A stretch of DNA of 64,000 nt from M55B127 sp034521955 (GCA_034521955.1 JAXHLT010000003.1:682001-746000), one strand, 5' to 3'. Counted from the stretch's first letter, positions 27,183 to 35,301 are shown. Numbers and translations: made by a program. Notes: generated by a model from the sequence alone, not told the origin.

Positions 27183-28508
27183 TTAAAATTCTTTCATTGT
27201 TTTAGTGGACCAACCAACAATCTGGTCTCCACAGAACATTGAATTATTTTCCATAATTATTGAACCATCTTCTTTTACAGATGAACCTAAGATCTCATCA
27301 TCTGCCCATCCACCTGATAGACCGTCTCTAGCAAGTGCTTCTAATTCACCAATAACGGTATCCATTGGAGGAAGTTTAATTAGTTCAGATACATTACCGG
27401 TTGATACTAAAGCATCAGCTTTAGGATCTAGTGTTACGAGAGGTTGTGATCCTCCATCACGACCGGTTGCTTCATTACTTACACCAACTGTTTTTACACC
27501 AGCATCTTCTAGAGCAACTAAACAAGCTATATAGTCTGCATCTGGATTACCATAACCTTCTTCAGCAACCATTGCAGCATCTGCTCCGAGAGATTTTGCC
27601 ATCTGTGCAACAAACTGTGCTGCCCTTTCTTTTTGTTCCATAGCAACATTAAGATTAGACATAATTACACCTAAAAAGTTAATAGTTTCACCATGTTCTT
27701 TATAAAGACTTTTTATTAATGGAAAGTTTTGAAAATCATATGTTGACCATTTTGAAGAACAAGGCATGAAACTACCAGAAATCATTGCTCCATCTAAAAC
27801 TTCATTAGGATGCATAAAGGTAGGTAGCATCTTATTTGTATCCCAACCATAGTTAAGGTCATTATATCCTGGATCTTCCATTTGGGATTGAGGTTGCATA
27901 ACCATAACTACACTAGGTAAGTTGTTTACTTCATCAGATCTTTTTGTAACTGGATCTAATTGATAGTTTTCAACTTCTTCAGGCTCTTGATCTTTTAGGG
28001 TTTTACCTAAATACTCTGATAAACGCATTCCTGCCCAACGTAGTGCATGGTTTTTCTTTTGTTGTTCATGTTTTTCAAATTCTTCATCAGTATCAGCTAC
28101 TAAAACAACATTTTTTAATTTTGAGAAGTATGTATACTTAGCACCTTTACCTCCCATATCAATTAAACCGTCCTGGAAACCTCCCCAATGTTTACCAACG
28201 ACAAGTACACTCATATCTTTTAACGCAAGTGTCCTACCGTCTCCGGCTTGTAACAAGCTTCCTGTAACACCGGGAAAAACCGGTCCACCATCTTCACGAT
28301 AACGAGGTTCTATCGCTTCTTTAACCGGTACCAGGCGGACCATATCACCAGGCTTTACAATCTTTAGATCAGCTTCAGTAATATGTTCGTCTTTATATAC
28401 AACTTCCAGTGCTTCTTCTTTATTAATAGTTAAAATACCATCATTGAAAGCTGTTTTACTTCCAAACTCAATGTCTTTAACATAAAAATTACCGAGTTCG
28501 AGTTTCAC
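27183..28508 (-). CDS. grdI: Betaine reductase component B subunit GrdI
   Basis: Non-selenium subunit of the betaine-specific component B, 441 residues, GrdE/GrdI/GrdG family. In GrdE the proprotein is cut at an Asn-Cys to make a pyruvoyl group that binds the amine. Here the matching stretch is ISGSFMPCSSKWSTY, without that Cys. This agrees with betaine, which cannot form a Schiff base, and with the uncut betaine subunit known from other species. GTG start with GAGGTGG before it. It lies between a grdA copy and grdH. Confidence 0.92.
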   Translation of the reverse strand: MKLELGNFYVKDIEFGSKTAFNDGILTINKEEALEVVYKDEHITEADLKIVKPGDMVRLVPVKEAIEPRYREDGGPVFPGVTGSLLQAGDGRTLALKDMSVLVVGKHWGGFQDGLIDMGGKGAKYTYFSKLKNVVLVADTDEEFEKHEQQKKNHALRWAGMRLSEYLGKTLKDQEPEEVENYQLDPVTKRSDEVNNLPSVVMVMQPQSQMEDPGYNDLNYGWDTNKMLPTFMHPNEVLDGAMISGSFMPCSSKWSTYDFQNFPLIKSLYKEHGETINFLGVIMSNLNVAMEQKERAAQFVAQMAKSLGADAAMVAEEGYGNPDADYIACLVALEDAGVKTVGVSNEATGRDGGSQPLVTLDPKADALVSTGNVSELIKLPPMDTVIGELEALARDGLSGGWADDEILGSSVKEDGSIIMENNSMFCGDQIVGWSTKTMKEF

Positions 28509-28561
28509 TATCGTCCACCTCTTTTCTTAAAGTAATTATTAATTAAAATATACAGTAGGAA

Positions 28562-29029
28562 TTAACTAAATTCAGAATACTTATCGCGGTATGTAGATAC
28601 TTCATCAACGATTTCATCTACATCTAAAACCATTTCCATCATTGAGACCTGTTCATCATAAACTTCAGGATCTACCTCATCTTTAATTTCAGGTTCTAAA
28701 ATATGATAACACGCGAGCCCTAACTGGACTCCTGCCAATGGACCTGCAAATGTAGGATCACCGTTTGTAACTGTTTCACAGGCTAGTCCAGAAGCTTCTG
28801 CTTCTGCTCCACCTAATATTACTACTAAGTTTTCCTTCCCGTGTTTTTCAGTTAAATCTTTAACACGTTGCTGATTCTCTAGGTCCATGGCTCCTGCGCT
28901 TGTTCAGACAAAACATTCAGTAGTAGTAAATACTACTTCAGCACCAGCTGATTTAATACATTCTTCTATTGCTGGTCCAGGAACGCCATCTCTGTCACCT
29001 AAAATTATAACTTTTTTTCCTTCAAGCAT
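28562..29029 (-). CDS. grdA: Selenoprotein A (GrdA) of the betaine reductase operon
   Basis: Small selenoprotein that carries the carboxymethyl group as a Se-ether from component B to component C. 155 residues. It starts MLEGKKVIILGDRDGVPGP; TGA at 28904-28906 is codon 42 in the signature CFV-Sec-TSAGAMDLENQ. The downstream part alone would look like a 108-residue ORF. ATG is eight bases after GGAGGTG. The second copy at 30.5 kb is nearly identical over long stretches of DNA. It is first in the grdA-grdI-grdH-BCCT operon. Confidence 0.96.
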
Positions 29030-29070
29030 CTTATTTACACCTCCAAATAATATATAATTTTTACAATATT

Positions 29071-29099
29071 ATAATATCATAATCATGATTATATATCAA
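29071..29099 (-). promoter_or_regulatory. Promoter of the betaine operon with 14-base palindrome in the spacer
   Basis: TTGATA (29094-29099) and TATTAT (29071-29076) are 17 bases apart. The spacer is filled by the perfect palindrome ATAATCATGATTAT (29079-29092). The same 16 bases, CATAATCATGATTATA, fill the spacer of the promoter at 39438-39466, so both are probably bound by one regulator. Confidence 0.65.
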
Positions 29100-29130
29100 C
29101 CATGTTTGTGAATTTTTTATTATTAATTGC

Positions 29131-29159
29131 AAAAAAAGACTACAACCTTTAAGTTGTAG
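29131..29159 (-). terminator. Intrinsic terminator after grdB
   Basis: Minus-strand CTACAAC and GTTGTAG form a stem around TTAAAG, followed by TCTTTTTTT. It separates the glycine operon from the betaine operon. Confidence 0.88.
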
Positions 29160-29189
29160 CCAAATAAATTATATTTAATTATTTTCTTT

Positions 29190-30494
29190 TTAAAAAACAG
29201 TTTGTGAATCTATAGGAGTTTGTAAAGCATCAAGTGCTTTTAAAACAAGCTCTTTTCTGATTTCTTTTTGTTTTTGTTTAGCTAAGTTAGGATCTCCTAG
29301 TGGATGTGGAATAGCAATCGCTGGAATAATCCTATTTGCTCCTACTGTTTTTGATATTGGTACTACTGTAGCAATATGAACTACAGGAATTCCTGCTCTT
29401 TCAATTTCTTTTACCATCGTTGCACCGCAACGTGTACAGGTTCCTCAAGTAGAGGTTAATATTACTGCCTGAACACCATCCTCCAGTAAGTCTTTGGCAA
29501 TTTCTGTTGCATATGCTTTTGCATTTGCCACTGAAGTTCCATTACCTACAGTTGAGTAGTAGTATTTGTGTAGTTTACCAATCTTACCTTCATTTTCCAT
29601 ATCACGAAGTACATCAACTGGTAAAACACAGTTAGGGTCTTCATTTGCATAGACAGGATCATACCCCCCATGTGCTGTTTCATGAGTTAGTTTATCCATT
29701 TCATAAATGTCTTCTATACTGTATTTGCCGTACTTTGAAGCACTTGAAGACTCAATATGATCAGGATTTCCTTTTGGAACAATACCACCAGAAGTTACAA
29801 GTGCTATTGTTGCATTTTCAATATCTTTTAATTCTTCAACTGGATCTACACGGTCAAAGTCAGGCATAGGATACTCAGTTATATAGTCTTCATCATTTAA
29901 CTTTGCTATTAGCATATCTACTGCTCTTTTTGATCCTCTGTTTTCAACAAAGGTATTTCTTCTAATACCTCTTGGTAGATAGTTCTCATTTTCTGGTAAA
30001 CCTAAATTACCATCTTTTTCAATATATGTTTTAACTAAATTTACCATATCTGGTAAGGCTGTTCTCATCCCGGCAGCAGAGTCAGAAGTTTCAACAAAGT
30101 AAGCAAACTGTTTATACATATCATACCCAGGATTTTCAGGATAAATACCTGATACAACCGGAATATCCAATCCTGAAGCTACTTCTGCAACTCCACCACA
30201 GGCCATCCCATAACGACCTGCATTAAAAGCTGGTCCTGCTATGACTAAGTCTGGGTCTATTTCCTGTAATACCTCTTTTATTTCAGCCTGTACTTCATCT
30301 TTATGTTCATTAAAATAGCTGTCTCCACAGATAATAGTACTTACAATTTCAGCACTTTCACCAAATGCATTATTAAATGCATTACCTGGTCCTACAGGAT
30401 TATCTAAAACTCTTGGTGAAATATTAGCCTTTTCTTCTCCACCAATCTGACCAAAAAATTGGTTTAAGTAATGTACAACTCTATATTTTCCCAT
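29190..30494 (-). CDS. grdB: Glycine reductase component B selenoprotein GrdB
   Basis: Selenoprotein subunit of the glycine-specific component B, 434 residues. It opens GKYRVVHYLNQFFGQIGGEE; TGA at 29445-29447 is codon 350 in TST-Sec-GTCTRCGAT, and the frame continues to IDSQTVF. ATG start with AAAGGGGG upstream. It is paired with grdE and grdA under a glycine riboswitch, which fixes it as the glycine enzyme rather than the sarcosine or betaine one. About 80 bases around the Sec codon are almost identical to grdH. Confidence 0.95.
29418..29432 (-). promoter_or_regulatory. Candidate bSECIS hairpin in grdB
   Basis: CGTTGC-GGT-GCAACG, a six-pair stem with a GGU loop, starts 12 bases after the UGA at 29445-29447 and is identical in sequence and distance to the one in grdH. 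Confidence 0.6.
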
Positions 30495-30525
30495 TTAAGT
30501 TATGCCCCCTTTCTATTGGGAACTC

Positions 30526-30996
30526 TTATTTTGTATAATCAGAATACTGTTCTCTGTATTTTTTTGTTTCTGCAATTATATCATCAACATCTAAAACCAT
30601 TTCCATCATAGATACCTGTTCATCGTAAACATCATCATCAACTTCATTTTTAATTTCAGGTTCTAAAATGTGATAACACGCGAGTCCTAACTGGACTCCT
30701 GCCAATGGACCTGCAAATGTAGGATCTCCGTTTGTAACTGTTTCACATGCTAAACCAGAAGCTTCTGCTTCTGCTCCACCTAATATTACTACTAGGTTTT
30801 CTTTACCATGTTTTTCAGCTAACTCTTTAATCCTAGCTTGATTTTCCAAGTCCATAGCTCCTGCGCTTGTTCAGACGAAACATTCTGTTGTTGTAAATAC
30901 AACTTCAGCTGAAGTTGATTCTATACATTCTTTGATAGCTGGTCCTGGAACACCGTCTCTGTCTCCAAGGATAGCTACTTTTTTATCTTCTAACAT
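30526..30996 (-). CDS. grdA: Selenoprotein A (GrdA) of the glycine reductase operon
   Basis: Second GrdA copy, 156 residues, MLEDKKVAILGDRDGVPGP at the start. TGA at 30871-30873 is codon 42 in CFV-Sec-TSAGAMDLENQ. ATG with GGAGGTG upstream. It differs from the betaine-operon copy mainly near both ends; the middle part is nearly identical. Carrying one grdA per substrate operon lets each be expressed with its own component B while sharing component C. Confidence 0.96.
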
Positions 30997-31018
30997 TAAC
31001 AAACACCTCCGTATTTTT

Positions 31019-32305
31019 TTAATATCCTTTTGTTGTTAATTTATTAAAACCTAATTCATTAGTTGAACCAGTAATTGCCTGGATTTCAACTGTAATACTT
31101 CCATCATCTTTAATATTTCCATCAAAACCACCGGCGATAACATTGGCAGTTTCATTATAACCAATTGTTTTGTCTAGTGGTGGTAAGGTAATAACTTCAT
31201 TAGCATTACCAGCTGTTACAACTGCATCTGCTCTTGGATCTGCATCTGCTAGAGACTGTGAACTTCCATCTCTACCTGCATATTCATCTGTAATTAGAAC
31301 AGTTTTGATACCTTTATCTTCTAACTTTGTACAGTTCATTATTAAATCAGCATCTGGATTACCAAAACCTTCTTCAGATACTATTGCAGCATCTAAGCCC
31401 ATCTGTTCAGCTAATTTTGCAGTCAAGTTTGAAGACCTTTCTTTATCTGCTAAGGTAACATTTTCATTTGTAATAATTACTCCTAGAAAGTTAAAGTCTT
31501 TACCGTGTCTTTTATATAAGTCTTCAATTACAGGATTATTTTGATGCAAATAAGTAGCATTTTTATCACAGGCAGATACACAGTTACCACTAATAATAGC
31601 TCCATCCATTATTTCTGTTGGAGACATTAAGGTTGGTAAAATTTCTTTTGCATCTACACCATATACATATGTATCATGTAATAAACCTTGGCTTTGCAGC
31701 ATGTATACATATCCTACCTTGGGTAGATCTGGATACTGTTCATGTGCTTCATAAAATGGTTTATTTTCATACTCCTCTATCGTATCTTCTTTTAGATCTT
31801 TAGCTGCTTTAGCTAAATATCTTGCCGCTTTTAGGCCAACCATTCTAACAATTTCTTCGTGTTCATGTTGTTGTAAGTCATCTTTAACAGTACAGTTAAT
31901 TACAACATTATTAAACTTAGAAAATGGAGTATAATCAGCTCCTGGTCCTGTCATATCAATAATACCTTCCTGGAAACCAACAATATTACCTGTTGTTACA
32001 ACAGTACATCCTTTTAATGCTAAAGTTTTACCAGAACCAACAACTGTTTCATCAGATAAAAAACCTGGAAAAACTCCACCTTCACCCTCTATTTTTATCC
32101 TGGGTTCAATAACATCTTTTACCGGAATTATTCTAACACTGTCTCCGGGTTTTACAAGATCAATTTCAATAGATTTAATGTCTTCATTACCATTAATAGT
32201 TTCTAAAAGTTCATCTTTATTTATATATAAAACATGATCCTTGATCTTAGTTTTATCATTAAAACGAATATCATTAATTTCTATCTTTCCTAATTCTAAT
32301 TTCAC
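31019..32305 (-). CDS. grdE: Glycine reductase component B proprotein GrdE
   Basis: Proprotein of the two small component B subunits, 428 residues. The processing region reads GAIISGNCVSACDKNATY; Cys242 (after Asn241) is at the place where known GrdE proteins are cut to give an N-terminal pyruvoyl group that binds glycine as a Schiff base. GTG start after AAGGGGTG. It follows trxA by 15 bases and precedes grdA and grdB, the usual glycine reductase order. Confidence 0.95.
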   Translation of the reverse strand: MKLELGKIEINDIRFNDKTKIKDHVLYINKDELLETINGNEDIKSIEIDLVKPGDSVRIIPVKDVIEPRIKIEGEGGVFPGFLSDETVVGSGKTLALKGCTVVTTGNIVGFQEGIIDMTGPGADYTPFSKFNNVVINCTVKDDLQQHEHEEIVRMVGLKAARYLAKAAKDLKEDTIEEYENKPFYEAHEQYPDLPKVGYVYMLQSQGLLHDTYVYGVDAKEILPTLMSPTEIMDGAIISGNCVSACDKNATYLHQNNPVIEDLYKRHGKDFNFLGVIITNENVTLADKERSSNLTAKLAEQMGLDAAIVSEEGFGNPDADLIMNCTKLEDKGIKTVLITDEYAGRDGSSQSLADADPRADAVVTAGNANEVITLPPLDKTIGYNETANVIAGGFDGNIKDDGSITVEIQAITGSTNELGFNKLTTKGY

Positions 32306-32320
32306 AACTTCACCCCTTTC

Positions 32321-32656
32321 TTATAACTGGTTATAATAGCTATCTAAAACCTCTTCGATATCTTCTATCTCAAGGTCATCTCCAGTGAGGTGTTCCTTTT
32401 TCTCACCATTTTCATAAAAAACTAAAGAAGGTAATCCTAATACCTTTTGACTTATTGCCAGACGACGGTTGCCTTTAATATTTAACTTAGTAAACTTTAT
32501 CTTATCACCATATTGATCAGCTAATTTTTTAACATCTGGCATCAACTCTAAGCAAAGATCACAGTTATCGCTCCAAAAATCTACCACAACAATACCTTCT
32601 GAATTAATTACTTCAGATTCAAAGTTATCTTTATTTAACTCTAATATCTCAATCAC
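32321..32656 (-). CDS. trxA: Thioredoxin of the glycine operon
   Basis: A second thioredoxin of about 108-111 residues with active site WSDNCDLCLELMPDV, the same C-D-L-C pair as the copy at 22 kb, and cis-Pro motif LGLPSLVFY. The only standard in-frame start, GTG at 32656, is part of the ribosome site AAGGAGGTG. The codon that aligns with the start of the paralogue is ATA at 32645-32647, eight bases after the site; which codon starts translation is unclear. It lies between grdX and grdE. Confidence 0.9.
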   Translation of the reverse strand: MIEILELNKDNFESEVINSEGIVVVDFWSDNCDLCLELMPDVKKLADQYGDKIKFTKLNIKGNRRLAISQKVLGLPSLVFYENGEKKEHLTGDDLEIEDIEEVLDSYYNQL

Positions 32657-32676
32657 CTCCTTATTTTTTATACTTT

Positions 32677-33063
32677 CTATTTAAGATTAATTGATTGTAA
32701 AGCACTATCAATTAAAGTTAAATCTATAGTTTGGTAATCATCTTTTATCTTTTCAGACAAGTTACTATTATTTACCTTATCGGATTTAAACTGCTGGTAT
32801 TTATAATATGAATTTTCATAATTTTTTAAAGACTGATAGTCCAGTTTATCTCCTTTTTTTAATATGATCGATCTATAAGGGTTTTGATAGGGTTTGACAC
32901 TACCTGCAAGCGGATGTGATATTAATATAAATCCTTTATGAATTAAATCACGAGTCTTTTCAAAAATTTTTTCTATCGTTTCTTCTTTGATTATTTCAAT
33001 ATTTATATCATTATATTTATTTATTAATTTATTATTATTTGTTACTATCACATATTTTTTCAT
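32677..33063 (-). CDS. grdX: GrdX family protein
   Basis: A 128-residue protein of the GrdX family, found at the head of glycine reductase operons; its function is unknown. The family signature is ISHPLAGSVKPYQNPYRSI in the middle of the protein. The ATG at 33063 is chosen because AAGGAG lies six bases before it; an upstream in-frame extension into the riboswitch terminator has no ribosome site. It is the first gene after the glycine riboswitch and precedes trxA. Confidence 0.9.
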   Translation of the reverse strand: MKKYVIVTNNNKLINKYNDINIEIIKEETIEKIFEKTRDLIHKGFILISHPLAGSVKPYQNPYRSIILKKGDKLDYQSLKNYENSYYKYQQFKSDKVNNSNLSEKIKDDYQTIDLTLIDSALQSINLK

Positions 33064-33082
33064 AGTTTTCTCCTTTATAAAT

Positions 33083-33128
33083 ATAAAAAAGACAGAATAG
33101 CAATGATAAACCATTACTACTCTGTCTT
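33083..33128 (-). terminator. Riboswitch-controlled terminator ahead of grdX
   Basis: Minus-strand AAGACAGAGTAGTAATG pairs with CATTGCTATTCTGTCTT, a stem of about 17 pairs with two wobble positions, followed by TTTTATATTT. Its 5' arm begins at the 3' edge of the second glycine aptamer, as expected when ligand binding competes with terminator formation. Confidence 0.85.
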
Positions 33129-33300
33129 TAAAACCTGAGAGATTACCCCTAAAGGCTGCTCCTTCGGTGTTTAAGTTTCAAACTTTCCAGAGTTCTGTCA
33201 GAAGACGGTCCTTTGACCTGAAAGTTTCATTCCCCTTTTTTGGCAGTCTGGGAATTTACCCCTTCGGTGGCTGTTAAGCTCTCTCCCATCTTCATCATCC
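33116..33300 (-). ncRNA. Tandem glycine riboswitch
   Basis: The leader holds two glycine aptamers. The first has GGGAGAGAGC, GCCACCGAAGGGGTAAAT and the 3' part TTTCAGGTCAAAGGACCG. The second starts at ACTCTGGAAAG and has ACACCGAAGGAGCAGCC and ATCTCTCAGGT. A terminator follows before grdX, so glycine is expected to allow read-through into grdX-trxA-grdE-grdA-grdB. The 318-base stretch between grdX and the DUF3343 gene is taken up by this element and its promoter. Confidence 0.95.
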
Positions 33301-33337
33301 AACTTTATTTAATATATTTTTCACAAACTTCGTTAAT

Positions 33338-33378
33338 ATTATACAAGACAGAAACTCTCTTGTCAATAAAGTTGACAA
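33338..33378 (-). promoter_or_regulatory. Promoter of the glycine reductase operon with inverted repeat
   Basis: Consensus TTGACA (33361-33366) and TATAAT (33338-33343) on the minus strand with a 17-base spacer. TTGTCAA and TTGACAA (33360-33378) form an inverted repeat over the -35 box. TTTGTCAACTTT in this site recurs at the trxB promoter near 23.35 kb. Confidence 0.8.
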
Positions 33379-33381
33379 ATT

Positions 33382-33642
33382 TTATCTTATTTTTTCTATA
33401 TTTTTTCCTGTTTCTTGTTTTTCAACATGATAAAGTCCATCTATTTCAATTCCACTTCTTTTTATTATCTTATATACTTTATCTTCATCAACTCGGTTTT
33501 CAAACTTTAAACCTAATCCGCAATCAGCACTAATCTCTGGCGGAATATTAAAAAGTTCAAACTCATAATCTAAATCATCAAAAAGCTTCTCTGCTCTCAT
33601 ATATTGATGTGTTGATTGAAAAACTAATAAATAATAATCCAT
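33382..33642 (-). CDS. DUF3343 protein (putative Se/S carrier)
   Basis: An 86-residue protein of the DUF3343 family, with the conserved cysteine in ISADCGLGLKF (about residue 41) and an opening LLVFQSTHQYMRAEKLF. Family members often lie next to selenium genes and are proposed to carry persulfide or perselenide sulfur or selenium. Here it starts about ten bases after selD, supporting a role in selenium delivery. Start ATG after a GGTGG site. Confidence 0.82.
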   Translation of the reverse strand: MDYYLLVFQSTHQYMRAEKLFDDLDYEFELFNIPPEISADCGLGLKFENRVDEDKVYKIIKRSGIEIDGLYHVEKQETGKNIEKIR

Positions 33643-33652
33643 TTATACCACC

Positions 33653-34693
33653 CTATCTCAATATTATTTCTTCTTTTCCTTTTTTTACTTCACCGATTAT
33701 AGCTGCATCTTCTACACCTAAATCATGTAACATATTTAATACTTTCTCACTATATTTTTTAGAAACTGAAAGAAGTAATCCACCAGATGTTTGAGGATCA
33801 TATAATATATCCTCTATAGTATGGTCTACACCATCTTTAGTATTTACCATCTCCTGATAATTATCTCGGTTTGAATATCCTCCTTCAGGATATATTCCCA
33901 TTTCAGCATATTCTATAACCTGATCAAAGATAGGAACTTGATTTGTATCTATATTAATTTGTATATTACTTGCTTTAACCATTTCAGTTAAATGACCAAT
34001 TAATCCAAAACCTGTTACATCAGTACAAGAATTTATCTTATACTTATTAAATACTTCAATTGCTTTATCATTTAGTTCCATCATTGACCTTACAGCAGGA
34101 TTGTCAGTATTTCCTTCTTCTAAACCACCTTTAATAGCAGCAATCATTATTCCTGTTCCAAGGGGTTTAGTTAATATTAATTTATCATTCGGTTTTGCAG
34201 TAGAGTTTGTAATTAGTTCATCGGGATGAACTAATCCTGCAACAGCTAACCCGTATTTCGGTTCATCGTCTTTAACAGTATGTCCTCCAACTAAAGAAGC
34301 ATTAGCTTCTTTAATTTTATCTGCACCACCCTGAAGTATCTTTACTAAAAGTTCTTGGTCTAAACATTCAGGAAAACCAACAATATTCATTGCAAGAATT
34401 GGTTTACCCCCCATTGCATAAACATCACTTAAAGAGTTTGCAGCAGCAATCTGGCCGTAGATATATGGATCATCAACAACCGGTGTGAAAAAATCTACGG
34501 TTTGAATTAATGCCTTATCTTCATCCAATTTATATACTGCAGCATCATCACCGGTTTCAATACCTACTAAAAGATTTTTGTCGTCATTAACAAAACTAAC
34601 TTGTCGCAAAACTTGCGACAGGGCTTTTGGGCCCAGTTTGGCAGCTCAGCCAGATGTTTTACTATATTGAGTTAATCTAATTTCTTCTGTCAT
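33653..34693 (-). CDS. selD: Selenide, water dikinase SelD (selenoprotein form)
   Basis: Makes selenophosphate from selenide and ATP for SelA. 346 residues. An in-frame TGA at 34646-34648 is codon 16 in YSKTSG-Sec-AAKLGPKAL, exactly where other SelD proteins have the catalytic Cys/Sec. The following lysine and the IETGDDAAVYKL and SLVGGHTVKDDEP motifs are intact. Without recoding, translation would stop after 15 residues. ATG start after AAGGTGG. It lies between yedF and DUF3343. Confidence 0.96.
34602..34634 (-). promoter_or_regulatory. Candidate bSECIS region in selD
   Basis: Starting 25 bases after the UGA, TGTCGCAA pairs with TTGCGACA around loop GTT (34602-34620), a perfect eight-pair stem. 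A smaller stem GGGC/GCCC (34621-34634) lies between it and the UGA. The longer hairpin has G and U in the loop as SelB requires. Confidence 0.5.
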
Positions 34694-34728
34694 AAAAACC
34701 ACCACCTTATCAATTAAATATTTATTAT

Positions 34729-35301
34729 CTATATCTCTAATACATCATTATTGTTTAAGCTATCTACTATTTCATACATATTACTAACATCTCCTACTTT
34801 TAGTTCATCTGTTAGATTATAGTAATCAAGACATGTACCACAGGAAAGTATTTCAACATCATTTTCTTGTAGTTTTTTTAATGAGTTGATTACATCTTTA
34901 TTTTTACAGGGCAGTTTAACACCTGAGTTAATAAATATAATTTTATCAGGTATTGGATTTATTTCAAGTAATGTTTTAATAAATCCTTTGATTAAAATGT
35001 CTCCTAGTTGTTGATCACCATCACCTAAAAGTTCTGACTTCACAAAAATTACTTTACCTTCTTTATCTTTATTAGTTTTATTATCTGCTTTATTTAAATC
35101 TGTTATCAGTACTTTATAATAGCTGTCACTTTCTTTTACCACAGTCACTTTTGCTCCCATTTTAATTCCTAATTTTTTTACATTTTTTGAAGCAGTTTCA
35201 TTATCAACAATTACTTCAATTTCATCATATTTCTCAATAGCTTTTTTTGTTTTTATAACCGGTTTGGGACAGTCTAATCCTCTAGCATCTATTTTTTTCA
35301 T
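34729..35301 (-). CDS. yedF: Selenium metabolism protein YedF
   Basis: A 190-residue two-domain protein. The N-terminal TusA/SirA domain has DARGLDCPKPVIKTKKAI (residues 4-21) with the acceptor cysteine. The C-terminal DsrE-like domain has IFINSGVKLPC and ILSCGTCLDYYNL. This fused form is found with selD in selenium-using bacteria and is thought to bind selenium or sulfur for transfer. It is first in the yedF-selD-DUF3343 unit, 35 bases ahead of selD. Confidence 0.92.
   Translation of the reverse strand: MKKIDARGLDCPKPVIKTKKAIEKYDEIEVIVDNETASKNVKKLGIKMGAKVTVVKESDSYYKVLITDLNKADNKTNKDKEGKVIFVKSELLGDGDQQLGDILIKGFIKTLLEINPIPDKIIFINSGVKLPCKNKDVINSLKKLQENDVEILSCGTCLDYYNLTDELKVGDVSNMYEIVDSLNNNDVLEI

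Noticed and set aside
26111..34648. In-frame stop codons in grdH, grdB, both grdA and selD as signs of broken genes
   Set aside because: All are TGA at the known selenocysteine positions, and selA, selB, selD and tRNA-Sec are in the same window.
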